A stretch of DNA of 64,000 bases. It comes from Drechmeria coniospora. Lineage: Eukaryota > Ascomycota > Sordariomycetes > Hypocreales > Ophiocordycipitaceae. Made by a program: the position numbers and the translations under genes. The stretch lies in the NCBI RefSeq assembly GCF_001625195.1, contig NC_054390.1:7227222-7291221 (forward strand), in the 5' to 3' direction. A model generated the notes under the pieces. That model did not search any database and was not told where the DNA came from. It saw nothing but the letters and a program-made list of their open reading frames with translations. Below, piece by piece: positions 54,736 through 64,000 of the stretch. How positions within the stretch are numbered: the first letter of the stretch is position 1; every line of letters begins with the position of its first letter.

Positions 54736-56664
54736 CTACCGCCCTCGACCACGACCGCCCCCTCGTCCCCGGCTGCTCCCCTGTCGCGGCTGGCTGCCGT
54801 ACTGCCGCCGGGCCTGCGTCTTGTCTCTGCTCAGCGACTGGCCGAGGTTGATGTCGACCCGCGGCGGCGTCGTGAAGCCGAAGCTCTTGGCCACCTTGGC
54901 GAGGTCGAGCTTGTTGACGTCGTACACCGACCGCAGGCTGTGGCTCGCGTACGCGTGCAGGTACGACTTGAACCCCTCCTTGGCGCTCTTCTGCAGGTAG
55001 TAGTTTTGGTTGATGAGCTTCTCCAGCTGCGACTGCACGTTCTTGATCTTCTTGGTCGGAAACTCGAACTCGACCACCGGCACCCGCGCCTCGCGGAGGT
55101 GCGTGAGGAAGCCAACCTCGTTCGGCTGCAGGAAGAGGAGGCTTCGCCCCTTGCCGTCGGCACCTCGTGCCGTGCGGCCGACGCGGTGGATGTAGTCGCG
55201 CGTGTTGTCGGGCGGGTCGAACTGGACGATGAAGTCGACGGCCGGGATCTGCAACACCTTGGTCAGCACCTCCCAGCACGCACGCGCGAGGAACCGGGGG
55301 AGGGGGGGGGGGGGCGGCTCACGTCGAGACCGCGGGCGGCGACGTCGGTGCAGATGAGCGTGCCGTGCTCGGCGTTGCTGAACTCGAAGAACGTGTTCGT
55401 CCGCTTCTGCTGCTTCTGCTTGCCGTAGAGGTCGAGGACGGGGCAGTCAATGTAGTTGAGGAGCTCCGAGTAGTACTTGACCGAGTTGCAGCTGCTGAAG
55501 AAGACAATCACCTTCTTCTTCTTCTCCTGCATCCGCTGGAGGAAGGAGAAGAGAAGGATGAAGCGCTTGTCGGCGTCGCACAGGATGTAGCCCTGCTCGA
55601 GCCCTTCCACCGTGCTGTACTGCTTCTCCTCGTCGACGTTGATGTAGAGCGGGCCCGGTCGCAGCGAGATTCTCGCGAGGTCCTCTGCATCACGGCGTTA
55701 GCCACGGCAGCGGCGGAAGCACGGGCATCCGAGGCTCAGGTCCACGTACCAACTTTGGTCGTCTGCGTCGCAGAGAAGAGCATGGTTTGCCGGTTGTCGT
55801 TGGAGAGGACCTTGACGATCTGCCGAATCTCGTCCTCGAAACCGACCTCCAATATCCGGTCGGCCTCGTCGATGACGAGCGACTTGAGGTTCTTGAAGAC
55901 AAAGGGCGTGTTGAGCAGGTGGTCCAGAAGTCGGCCGGGCGTCGCGATCAGCAGGTTGACGCCCTTGGACAGCTTCTCGGCTTCGGCCTTGCGGTTGGCG
56001 CCGCCGATGACGATTCCGTACGTCTGCGAGTGGTGCTGCATCAGCTCGCGGGCGACGCCGAAGATCTGCAGGGCGAGCTCCCGCGTGGGCGAGACGACGA
56101 TGACGCCGGTGCCGTTGCGAGGCTTGAACCGGAGCGCGCTGAGGATCTCGATGGCGGGTATGAGGAAGGCGAGCGTCTTGCCGGAGCCCGTCTTGGCCGC
56201 TCCGAGTACGTCCTTGCCGGCGAGGAGGGGCGGGATGGCCTTGGGATCTGTCAGCGGGGGGTGGCCATGGCCGGACGGCGGGGGAGGGGAAGACGAACGG
56301 TGCGCTGGATGGTGGTCATCTTGGTAAAGCCCATCTCGCCGATGGCCCTCATCGTCTTTTCCGAGAGTTTCAGCTCGTCAAAGGTCTGCGAGTCGGTGCC
56401 AAGCGGCAGTATGGGGGCGGCATCGGTCGGGAGGTCTGGTAGATTGTCGCCCTCGGTTTCAGAGTCCTCTGCCTCGTCCTCCTCGTCCTTCTTGTCATCC
56501 TCGGCTTCGCTTGCATCCTCGTCCGCCTCCTTCTCGTCCGAGTCGTCCTCGGGCTCGGGCTCGACCTTGGGCGGGTTCTTGATCTTCTTCACCTTTGCGC
56601 TCGCAGCTGTGGCGCCCTCGGCGGCCGCGTTTCGCTTGCGCTTCGTTCCCGTCGTCAGGCCCAT
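54736..56664 (-). CDS. HAS1: ATP-dependent DEAD-box RNA helicase Has1
   Basis: Four minus-strand exons join in phase: 56664-56299, 56239-55750, 55684-55323 and 55248-54736 (576 aa). Splices restore [33 protein letters not shown] and [16 protein letters not shown]. The N-terminus is a basic then acidic, Glu/Asp-rich tail (residues 1-95). The Q motif with MTTIQR, Walker [20 protein letters not shown] in [14 protein letters not shown] in LFSATQ, and HRVGRTARG follow in order. The end ([20 protein letters not shown] and a Gly/Arg tail) is diagnostic for Has1. Has1 works in the nucleolus on 18S and 25S pre-rRNA, releasing snoRNAs. Met 56664 is chosen over an in-frame Met nine codons earlier because [12 protein letters not shown] is the better start. 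The third intron contains a long G run on the plus strand. Confidence 0.95.
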
Positions 56665-57639
56665 GGTGAAAGTGCGCTCGCTCCTGAGCAATGGTCGGAC
56701 AATCGGTTGGAGAAAAAGTTGAGAGGGACGGAGGTGAGGCTAATAATAATTTACAACCGACGGCGATAGGGACGTGGATAAGGAAAAAATCTGACCCCAC
56801 ATGGCGGGAAGATTGGACGGTGCTAAGGTTGTTGCATGGCAGGGACCACGCTAACCCCACACTGGCAATTCTTTGGCAGAGCATCGGTTGGTGTACTTAA
56901 GCACTGTACAGTATTGACAACTACGGAGTACAGTATGTACAGTAAGTACGCCGTACAGAGTATTACTTCAAAGTGTACGGAGTAAGTATAGTTGAAAAGT
57001 AAGTATTTCTCCGTACTTATGTACTCTGTCAAAGACTGTGCCGTAATATTCATACTACGTATTTTCTCCGTACGTATTACCTGTACTTGGTGCATGCACA
57101 TGTCCCCAATATATTATACCAAGTGGAAAGCGGCATTGGAAAGCAAGAAAGAAAAAGTAGAATGAAAATGGAAATGAAAAAACGCACATGAAGGTTTGAG
57201 AGCTCTCCATCTTTTGCAAAGTCGTTGTGCTAGACTTGATAGGGTGGTTGAGAGTGCGAGCTGAGTTCCATGAAATACTCATGCGCAAGAACTCCGCACA
57301 TGCATGTGTACTGTAACGGGATGCCTTCCCTTCCTTTCGCTGCCATCGGCTCCGCTGCTCGACAGGATCACCCTCTTGCATGCCAACAGTTTTCAAGGCG
57401 AGACAGTATCGGTACATGACTGCGGTTCGAGCGTGGTAATATTCGATGCGTAGAGGCATCGTTGCCTAAGAGTCGGCTCGCCGAAAAAACGCAAGTCAAC
57501 GTAGGAGCTAGTGGAAGCGTAGTGCCGCCTTCCAAGGCCCTGCATGCGAAGAGGCACGATTCTTGATGTGCAATTCCTGCCGCTCGCAGAACACTGCAGT
57601 ATATGATGAAGAGGGCGCGTGGCCCACGCGTCTCCCATC
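56665..57639. other. Intergenic, motif-rich
   Basis: Between 56890 and 57085 several GTACGGAGTAC-type words occur (for example near 56930, 56975 and 57010). No gene is seen. The region joins the HAS1 promoter to the 3' end of the nitronate monooxygenase gene. Confidence 0.5.
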
Positions 57640-58698
57640 TCACAGCTTCGCTGTCGTCGCACCTAGGTACGTCTGGCCCAGCTTCAGCATCTCGACAGCC
57701 TCGGCCACCATGTCGTCGACAATCTCCCGCGCCGGCTGCACCCGCGTGATGGCGCCGGCGACCTGGCCCATGAGGTGGGGAATGTCAATGTCCTCGGCGC
57801 CGTTGTCCAAGTCGTGCTCGATAGGGACGATGCCGCGGTCGCAGAGCGCCTGAATCTCCTGCGGCTTCCTGTTCCACCGCTTGATGTAGTCGTTGGGTCG
57901 GAGGCGAACGGGTCGGCCGCTGAGGACGAGCGACCTCTCGGTCTCGTCGTAGCCGCATTCGACGACAGCCTGCTTGTGCTCGTCGCTGCAGTTGGCCTCG
58001 GACGAGGCGACAAAGCGCGTGCCGACCCAGGCCCCAACGGCGCCCTGCATCAGCGAGCTCGCGAGGCCGCGGCCGTTGTGGATGCCTCCGGCGGCGAGCA
58101 CCATGGCCGTGCCCCCCCTGAGCATCGGCGGTCGGTACCGGCGCGCGACGTCGACGACGGAGGGGATGAGGACCGAGTTGGCCACGTCGCCCGTGTGTCC
58201 GCCGCCCTCGGTGCCCTGGGCGCAGACGATGTCGACGCCGAGGTCGAGTGCCTTGACGGCGTGCTTCGGATGGCCGACCATGTTCATGACGACGATGTTG
58301 GCCGCGTGCAGTCGGTCGATAACGTGCTTCGGGGGCACGCCGATGGCCGAGACGAAGAGCCGAGCGCCGCTCTCGATGGTGATGTCGATGAGCTCGTCGA
58401 GCTTGCCGCCCGTGTAGTCGTGGTTCGTCTTGCGCGCGCTACCGCCGATCTGAGGCAGTGCGAGGTCGACGCCAAAGGGCAGGTCGGCCCGCGAGAAGTG
58501 CGCTTTCATCTCGGCCACAATTTCCCGCAGCTGGTCGGGCGTGTACTGGAAGCCGCCGATGACGCCGAGTCCGCCGGCGTTGGACACGGCCGCCGCGAGC
58601 TTGCCGCCCGAGGTACGCGCCATGCCGGCGAGCACGACGGGGTGCCGTATGCCCATGAGCGTCGTGAAGGGCGTCGTGATCGGACCCGAAGTCGCCAT
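57640..58698 (-). CDS. Nitronate monooxygenase (2-nitropropane dioxygenase family)
   Basis: One exon, 352 aa from the Met at 58698. The frame runs on to 58812, but MATSGPITTPFTTLMGIRHPV is the natural start. TIM-barrel, FMN-dependent family. Landmarks are GIRHPVVLAGMA, AAVSNAGGLGVIGG, a DIVCAQGTEGGGHTGD loop containing the conserved His near the flavin, and MVLAAGGIHNGRGLA binding the FMN phosphate. Then comes AVGAWVGTRFVAS. The enzyme oxidises alkyl nitronates such as propionate-3-nitronate to carbonyl compounds and nitrite, a detoxification role in fungi and plants' pathogens. It is presumably cytosolic. Confidence 0.93.
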   Translation of the reverse strand: MATSGPITTPFTTLMGIRHPVVLAGMARTSGGKLAAAVSNAGGLGVIGGFQYTPDQLREIVAEMKAHFSRADLPFGVDLALPQIGGSARKTNHDYTGGKLDELIDITIESGARLFVSAIGVPPKHVIDRLHAANIVVMNMVGHPKHAVKALDLGVDIVCAQGTEGGGHTGDVANSVLIPSVVDVARRYRPPMLRGGTAMVLAAGGIHNGRGLASSLMQGAVGAWVGTRFVASSEANCSDEHKQAVVECGYDETERSLVLSGRPVRLRPNDYIKRWNRKPQEIQALCDRGIVPIEHDLDNGAEDIDIPHLMGQVAGAITRVQPAREIVDDMVAEAVEMLKLGQTYLGATTAKL

Positions 58699-59392
58699 TG
58701 TCGCTCGATCCTGCCACCGAGTCCGTCGGCGGCTGTCCTGTGTCCTGCGGTGCCGTCGTCGGCTTGCTGTTTCGAACAAGGCTCGACCTAGAACGTACTG
58801 TACAATAAACACGGTCGGGGAAAAATAATAAGAAAATAAAACGGGCGCGTGGTCAAGGCAAAGGCAAAATGCGATGGCGATGGCGATGGCGATGGTTGGT
58901 CGAAGAGGACGGCACCCTGTTTCGCCTCTCGAATCAGGTACGCTCGAAACCTGAACCAGCTAATTATTGTGCAGTGGTGATGCAGCACAACGCGGGGGTG
59001 GATGGGCCGACAATCGCCGCGGGGAGCCGAGGCAGCTCGTGCTCCTCGATCTGGCCGGGGCCGACAGTGCCATTCCAGGCAAGGAAATACCTCTCGCCAG
59101 GTACCAAACTGCAGGGCGAACCACGACCGGGACTTCATCTCTGGACCTTCGCGGGCCGCTGCACATGATGCTGGGCCTGCGAGAAAATTAATTGTTGGAC
59201 ATCAAGGAAACGACAGCAGTGCTGTCGCCTTCGGCTAGGCCTAGATGCTATGAAAAACAAATCCTCTATCCGTGTACCTGCGCCTGGTCGTCATAATCCA
59301 TGCTCCTGTTGTTCGTCATACACAATGCGTCGTCAGCCATTCGTCCAGACCAACACCGACAATAGTCATACATGGCACGCCGCGAGGTTGCC
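58699..59392. other. Intergenic
   Basis: A short GCGATG repeat (about 58870-58892) and no supported gene. Possible promoter of the nitronate monooxygenase and 3' end of the next gene. Confidence 0.4.
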
Positions 59393-60712
59393 TCATCCAA
59401 AGCTCGGCAACCGCGCGGCCCGAAAGTCAGTCTCGGCCGTCTCCGTGCTCTCCGTGCCCAAAGTGCCCTCTGCGCTCTCCAAAGTCGCCGTCGGCCGTTC
59501 AGGTCCTCCAGCGTTGTCACCTTGCCGACGCCTCGCACCGGTTTCCGGACCGTCCGCTTCGTATTCCTCATCCTCGGCCACCTCCGGCTTCCGCTCTGGC
59601 CGACCTTGCACCTCGCCGTCGAATCTCAGGTCCCTCGCGGCGGCCAGTTGCCGCGCGAGCTCCCTCTTTCGCGCGAGCTCCTCGTCTTCCTCCCGCCGTG
59701 GTCTGTCCTCCACCCTGGGCACGTCCTCGAGCGTCACCGAGTTCTCCATGTCGGTCGTCCCGGCCGGCGATCTCGACCTGCGCTCCTGCTGTCGCGATTC
59801 GGCCGACACGGTCGAGCCGAGCGTCGTCCTCGACTCCGTTCGGGAGACGGAAAGTACGTCTGCTGGCCGTTTGCCCTTGCTGCTTCGTGTCCGACCGCTT
59901 CTCCCGCTGCTGCGGTCATCCTTACGCACCATGTCGTACGTCACCTCGTCGTCGAGCACCACCGCATCTTCGTCTCCTTCGCCATCGCTCGGCAGGAGAT
60001 CGCCGCGCGAGCGAAAGGAATCCGACGTGTCGCCCGAGCCCGTCGTCCCGCTACGCCGTCGTGGCATCCGCAGCTGTTCCCCGTAGTTCCCGACTTGGTC
60101 CGATCCCAGCAGAGGCTCCGTCTCGCCGTTGCCGCGCTTCGCCGGGTGTTCCTGCAGGTCGGCGGCGCTGGGCTTGTACCGCAACGTGCCGCCCAGCTTC
60201 CACGGCAGCCTGCTGAGGAACCCGATCGGCCGGGTGCTCGGGATGATGGTCGGGTCTCGGTTGTTCGCCTTTCGCCGAGCGCCGCGGGCACCGTAGCTCA
60301 TGCCTCGAGTCCTGCGCGGCTGCTCGGTCGCGTCCCCGACCTTTCTTCGGGAGCTTCCCGTCCCCGCCAGCAGACGATCCCAGTCGTCGCTTCCCCATCC
60401 ACTGCGCAGGCCGCCGCCGCCGCTGTTGCCGCCGCCGCCGTCCCGGCCCTCCTCGTTCCAGTCGTCGTAAAAGTCGAAGCTGTACTCGGCCGCGCGGTCG
60501 CGTTCGCGTCGACGGCGCATCCGCTCCTCCGCATCGCCGAGGCATACCGTCGTGCACCGCTCGATCGATTCGAGGAAGCAGCCCAGGCAGGGGTTGATGT
60601 AGTTGTGCTGAAACGACCAGATTCCCGCCGCCGCGTTCTCCGTTGCCGCCTCGGCGTCCTGCGCGATCTGGTTCCAACGCTGGCGCAGCCGCGGGTCCTC
60701 GAGGAAGGCCAT
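59393..60712 (-). CDS. Fungal protein of unknown function, probably conserved
   Basis: One exon. I start at Met 60712 (439 aa) because MAFLEDPRLRQRWNQIAQDA is a typical ordered N-terminus. The frame is open upstream to 61060, but that part looks like leader sequence. Residues 1-60 include a Cys-containing helix (INPCLGCFLESIERC). A short aromatic-acidic segment (EYSFDFYDDWNEE) precedes a Gly-rich part. A basic stretch with RPIGFLSRLPWKLGGTLRY and GETEPLL sits near 150-190. The rest is Ser/Arg/Glu-rich, probably disordered, with a coiled-coil-like EDEELARKRELARQLAAAR at about 345-370. I recognise no catalytic motif. It resembles fungal proteins annotated only as hypothetical, which is a memory-based impression. 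Confidence 0.75.
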   Translation of the reverse strand: MAFLEDPRLRQRWNQIAQDAEAATENAAAGIWSFQHNYINPCLGCFLESIERCTTVCLGDAEERMRRRRERDRAAEYSFDFYDDWNEEGRDGGGGNSGGGGLRSGWGSDDWDRLLAGTGSSRRKVGDATEQPRRTRGMSYGARGARRKANNRDPTIIPSTRPIGFLSRLPWKLGGTLRYKPSAADLQEHPAKRGNGETEPLLGSDQVGNYGEQLRMPRRRSGTTGSGDTSDSFRSRGDLLPSDGEGDEDAVVLDDEVTYDMVRKDDRSSGRSGRTRSSKGKRPADVLSVSRTESRTTLGSTVSAESRQQERRSRSPAGTTDMENSVTLEDVPRVEDRPRREEDEELARKRELARQLAAARDLRFDGEVQGRPERKPEVAEDEEYEADGPETGARRRQGDNAGGPERPTATLESAEGTLGTESTETAETDFRAARLPSFG

Positions 60713-61655
60713 CGTCGGTTGTTGTTCTCTGGCTCTCCGTGCCGCCTGGGAAACGACGTCGCAGGCATGCAAGGCGACGATGGACCGGATCAGTTCTTCA
60801 TCGTCTCCAGGGAAGTATGCTGGCAAGAAGGCGTGCCGCAACGACTGTACAATAGGCGGGCGATGGGCGTGCAGTACGAGCGTTCCTCGCCTCCCGTTTC
60901 CCGGTGCGGCTAGGGGTGTGGCCGCGGCTGTTTCCTGTTTCGATACTGTCGGGGGCGGATGCGGGCGATGGAATGAGGAATGTCGCACATTCAAACAAGG
61001 GCACGTGCGGAGAGGAGTCGCCAAGGGCCTCCCTGGCTCGTTCGTTGGCTCAGTCGACAAGACCAGTCGTCACATTCGCTGTTGGCGTTGGATGCACCGT
61101 TTGGCTGGTTGGGTAACTGAGTATGCGGCAACAAGGCGATGGTGCAGGCGGCAGAGGAAGCCTTGTTGACACGGGGCGTGGCGGGGATCGATTAAGGTTG
61201 AGGAGTGCTCATTAGCTGCAATCCTGTGTTTCTGGGGAAGCTTCGATGTGCCTGCGCAGATTACCCCCTAGCACCATGGGCACAGCTGCTGTAACACCTA
61301 CTTACACTTGCAAGTACTTGCAACACTGTGCTGCTGCCTCGGCGAGTGCGTACAGTACAATTCTCACATGGTAAGGTAGTGTAGATAGATAGGCAGGCGT
61401 ACGGGGTAGAGTAATGCATCGTCGAATATGCCATCTTCTCCTTCCACGGCCAGTGGAAAATAGTTCAGTCCAAAGGGATGCCTGCCACTCCTGGTTGTCC
61501 AGTCTCGACCATTTCAAAATAAAATAGATGATAAAATAATCCGTCAAGAGTGGCCACCAATGTAATACCCCAGCAACAGCTTGGCCTCGAGGACTATGTA
61601 ACCTGGTCGTTGGCCCAAAAAAGCCAAAATTGCCAAACCAAAAAAAAAAGAAGTA
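60713..61655. other. Intergenic
   Basis: This is the upstream region of the preceding gene, with no independent gene. An AGTACTTGCAA patch lies near 61310. Confidence 0.4.
61641..61651 (-). terminator. Pol III poly-T terminator of tRNA-Cys
   Basis: Ten consecutive A on the plus strand read as T in the transcript, about five bases after the tRNA 3' end. Confidence 0.85.
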
Positions 61656-61728
61656 AGCTCGAGACCGGATTCGAACCAGTGACTTCAAGATCTGCAATCT
61701 CGCACGCTAACCGCTGCGTCACTCGAGC
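61656..61728 (-). tRNA. tRNA-Cys (anticodon GCA)
   Basis: A full cloverleaf folds on the minus strand. The acceptor is GCTCGAG with CTCGAGC. The D-stem is ACGC/GCGT with a GG-containing loop. The anticodon stem is CGAGA/TCTTG with loop TTGCAGA (anticodon GCA, codons UGC and UGU). The variable loop has five bases, and the T-stem is ACTGG/CCGGT around TTCGAAT. The gene is 73 nt without CCA and has no intron. The internal A and B boxes are the D and T arms. A run of ten A on the plus strand just below 61650 is the Pol III poly-T terminator. Confidence 0.96.
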
Positions 61729-63020
61729 TTGAAACGGGAGCAATTATTGGAACTTATAACCATGATTAATTCTCTCGATTCGCGCCAAGCTTCCGTCCAT
61801 CAAGTTTCAGGCTCACAGCCCAAGACCAGCATCGCGACGACATTGAACCATTTCACACTTCGCTCATCATTCAGCGTTCTTCGTTTCGTTTATGAAACCA
61901 TGCCCCGGGCCCTGCACCCGATGGAATGAAGCGCAGCATTCACAAACACCCAGCCAGACCAAGGTCACGTCAAGGAGAGATTGTACAAAGCGCAGGATCA
62001 AACTGATATACATATACAATACGGCCACCGCTCGCATTCTTCTTCACTTCCTTGGGATCCTCATGTTGGCGAGCACTCGGGCAAGAAGCTCCTCCCTGCT
62101 GTCATTCCCATGCGGGAACAGGTTCCGCTGGAAAGTGTCAATACGCAGCCAATGGCAACGGAGAAAGTCTTACGGCTTGGAGCCATCTTCTCATCTCATC
62201 TCGTGTCCAGCTTTCCGGATTTCCTTGCGGATCCGCTTCTGCGGGAAACAAGTTCCCACCCCAGACTGACCAGGCTGTGGCGGCGACGATGATGCCACCG
62301 AATGCTGTTTTGCCACATCAACATCACACCCTCATACCACACTCACCGTCTACTGTAACACACTCACCCAAGACCAGACTCTGTACACATTTTAGACAAA
62401 GGCCTTTCAACACGCATCTGCTCGCATTGTCTGGTAACGGAGATGCATTCATACCTTGGACTTCATCGCATTGTCAAGTGACGTCGTCATTGTCTAGGGT
62501 AGCCGAGCGGCCGGTTGGGGGGGGGGGGGGGGGGTGGAGGAGGATGTGGTATTGATACGAAGACGACGAGTGACCTGAAGCCTCAATTTGTTTCACACGA
62601 GGCAAGAGTTGTCTATCCTCACTTTGATGTTCATCAAGATGTTGTGCAGTCGACAAGTGAGTGGGGAGGTGTTCAGGTTCACAAGGCGTCACCGCCACAA
62701 TAGCGCCGTGACCTGCGCCACATCTTGGATGGATGCCTAATGTTAAGTACTATTTGGACCCAGCCTATTATTTTGGTCTGCAACCAGTAAGTACATAATA
62801 TTGCGTGCAATTAATTACGGAGAAATACTCCGTACTGTACGGAGTACGGAGTACATGTACAGTACTTAAGTACTACAGGATGTGAACAGCGTCAGCCACA
62901 CCTGGTCCGTGCACGGCGGCCCGCGAAAAACTGCGCACAAAACTATTTCGTGCAAAATCAACCAATTCGCAGTCGTACTCCGTCAAGACCATACCAACAG
63001 TCCCGTTCACTACCGCCAAA
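61729..63020. other. Intergenic region upstream of eL38
   Basis: No supported gene. A pure G run of about 20 lies at 62516-62535. At 62815-62875 stacked GTACGGAGTAC copies occur about 150-200 bp before the eL38 start codon. The remainder is unremarkable. Confidence 0.5.
62815..62875. repeat. Stacked GTACGGAGTAC motifs upstream of eL38
   Basis: Within 60 bp: ACGGAGAAATACTCCGTAC, then GTACGGAGTACGGAGTAC, then CATGTAC and AGTACTTAAGTACT. This forms nested inverted repeats in the upstream region of a highly expressed gene. Confidence 0.85.
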
Positions 63021-63451
63021 ATGCCCAAGGAAGTTGGTGATATCAAAAAGGTACGGACTGGCGGCGTACGAAAGCTGCTACCCTGTCAAGCGCTGACTAT
63101 GGACAGTTCATCGAGATCTGCCGTCGGAAGGACGCTTCCTGTACGTATAGCACCGAATCAAACGCAGCCAACGGCGAGCGGACGGATGCGAGGACGAATT
63201 TCTGACCGACTTGACAGCCGCGCGGATCAAGAAGAACAAAAAGGCCAACAACGTCAAGTTCAAGGTCCGCTGCCAGAAGCACCTGTACACGCTGGTGCTC
63301 AAGGACACCGACAAGGCCGAGAAGTTGAAGCAGAGCCTGCCTCCCAGTATGCGACCCAAGACAGACGCCGGCTCGGCGGGGGAAAACGACAACGGTGGAT
63401 TGCTGACGATGGGCAGACCTGCAGATCACCGACGTTTCCAAGAAGAACTAA
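63021..63451 (+). CDS. RPL38: 60S ribosomal protein eL38
   Basis: Four exons join in phase: 63021-63050, 63107-63140, 63218-63346 and 63417-63451, giving 75 aa. The product reads [21 protein letters not shown] then [39 protein letters not shown] and QITDVSKKN, the full eL38 pattern. Introns are 56, 77 and 70 nt with GTACGG, GTACGT and GTATGC donors; introns 1 and 3 have CTGAC branch points. Three introns in a 75-residue gene is typical of filamentous-fungal ribosomal protein genes. eL38 sits at the surface of the large subunit. Confidence 0.97.
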
Positions 63452-63658
63452 GGGTGGAATGTGGCGAGGGCGATGGAAGTTGTCTGGAGCGTGGGACTAA
63501 GCATGCACCGATAGGCGTCTCGGGATACCTTGCATTTCATGTGCTCTCAGAACGCGCTCGGATAGGATTGAAGAGACCCGATTTGAGACACCACCATGGC
63601 CGGGCCGTGTGGGCCGATTGTCCAGCCGCTTGATCTCGAGGTGAAGTCGCCGTCCGTC

Positions 63659-64000
63659 TCATGCCACTTGCTTGAAGCGACGACGAAGCGTGCGGTCGGA
63701 GAATCGCATGAGCGGCAGCACCCGCTCGTAGGCGATGTCGTCGGTCCAGAAGACGACAAGTTCATCGTCTTCGCACGGCTGCTTCTCGATCCTCCACCCC
63801 GCCCACAACCTGCGTTCCCCCGTTGCGTCAGTGGGCAAGCTGTCCTCGAGGTCGCCATAGGCCTGCTGCAACGACTCCCTCTCGTCCGGGCGGACGCTGA
63901 TGCGGCAGAGGTTGAAGAAGGGCTGGGTCCCAAAGGCCGTCCGCATCTGTGCTCGCTCGCCGGCCGGCGCCATGTGAAACAGTAGAACGGTGTCGCAGCC
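63659..64000 (-). CDS. 3' part of an unrecognised gene, cut by the window edge
   Basis: The minus-strand frame is open from the window edge to the stop at 63659 (113 codons visible). It reads smoothly as protein: FFNLCRISVRPDERESLQQA, RRLWAGWRIEKQPCEDDELV, and DDIAYERVLPLMRFSDRTLR at the end. A Met at 63973 is in frame, but residues before it (CDTVLLFH) also look coding, so the start is outside. No family is recognised. Its 3' end lies about 200 bp from that of eL38, convergent. Confidence 0.6.
   Translation of the reverse strand, partial: GCDTVLLFHMAPAGERAQMRTAFGTQPFFNLCRISVRPDERESLQQAYGDLEDSLPTDATGERRLWAGWRIEKQPCEDDELVVFWTDDIAYERVLPLMRFSDRTLRRRFKQVA

Noticed and set aside
1..64000. CRISPR arrays, prophage or insertion sequences
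   Set aside because: The spliced genes and dispersed 5S genes show a eukaryotic nuclear sequence. No repeat-spacer array or transposase frame was seen, and the repeats present are micro- and minisatellites.

Overview
The window reads as nuclear DNA of a filamentous ascomycete, most likely a Sordariomycete and possibly Hypocreales. The evidence is short introns (56-170 nt) with CTGAC/CTAAC branch points, two Zn(II)2Cys6 regulators, a fungal bZIP factor, dispersed 5S rRNA genes of Neurospora type, and long gene-free stretches rich in the palindrome GTACGGAGTAC/GTACTCCGTAC. Introns were placed by hand and accepted only when reading phase, splice signals and family continuity agreed. No transcript data were available.

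Left part (1-13.7 kb): a run of small-molecule enzymes. These are a class II aldolase/adducin protein (+), a 2OG-Fe dioxygenase of the BsmA/isoleucine-hydroxylase type (-), a HAD dehalogenase-type hydrolase (-), a group II PLP amino-acid decarboxylase (+), a free-standing PKS/NRPS-type thioesterase (-) and a secreted Cys-rich protein with a CDP-diacylglycerol-pyrophosphatase-like domain (-). No PKS or NRPS core enzyme is present, so a pathway link is only a possibility. Then 13.7-18.3 kb is gene-poor and repeat-rich.

Middle (18-39 kb): a Cys-rich two-module ORF, a three-exon bZIP factor (-), three 5S rRNA copies starting exactly 209 bp apart, a small hypothetical ORF, a six-exon Zn2Cys6 activator (+) with a (TG)n tract inside a GC-AG intron, a four-exon ferroportin-like iron exporter (+), a 5S fragment plus a further intact 5S gene, an SRPK-like kinase with an atypical catalytic loop (-), a possible coding relic, a frameshifted Thr/Cys repeat surface-protein relic and a fifth full-length 5S gene.

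Right part (39-64 kb): a secreted GH30 endo-beta-1,6-galactanase-like enzyme (-), a regulator with two consecutive Zn2Cys6 clusters (-), a triplet-repeat region, a small predicted mitochondrial membrane protein (+), a DHCR24-like FAD protein (-), the ribosome-biogenesis helicase HAS1 (-), a nitronate monooxygenase (-), a conserved-looking fungal protein (-), tRNA-Cys(GCA) (-), ribosomal protein eL38 (+) and the 3' part of a gene leaving the window (-). Housekeeping genes crowd the right end, while regulators, 5S genes, relics and repeats occupy the middle. The gene order gives no single obvious pathway.
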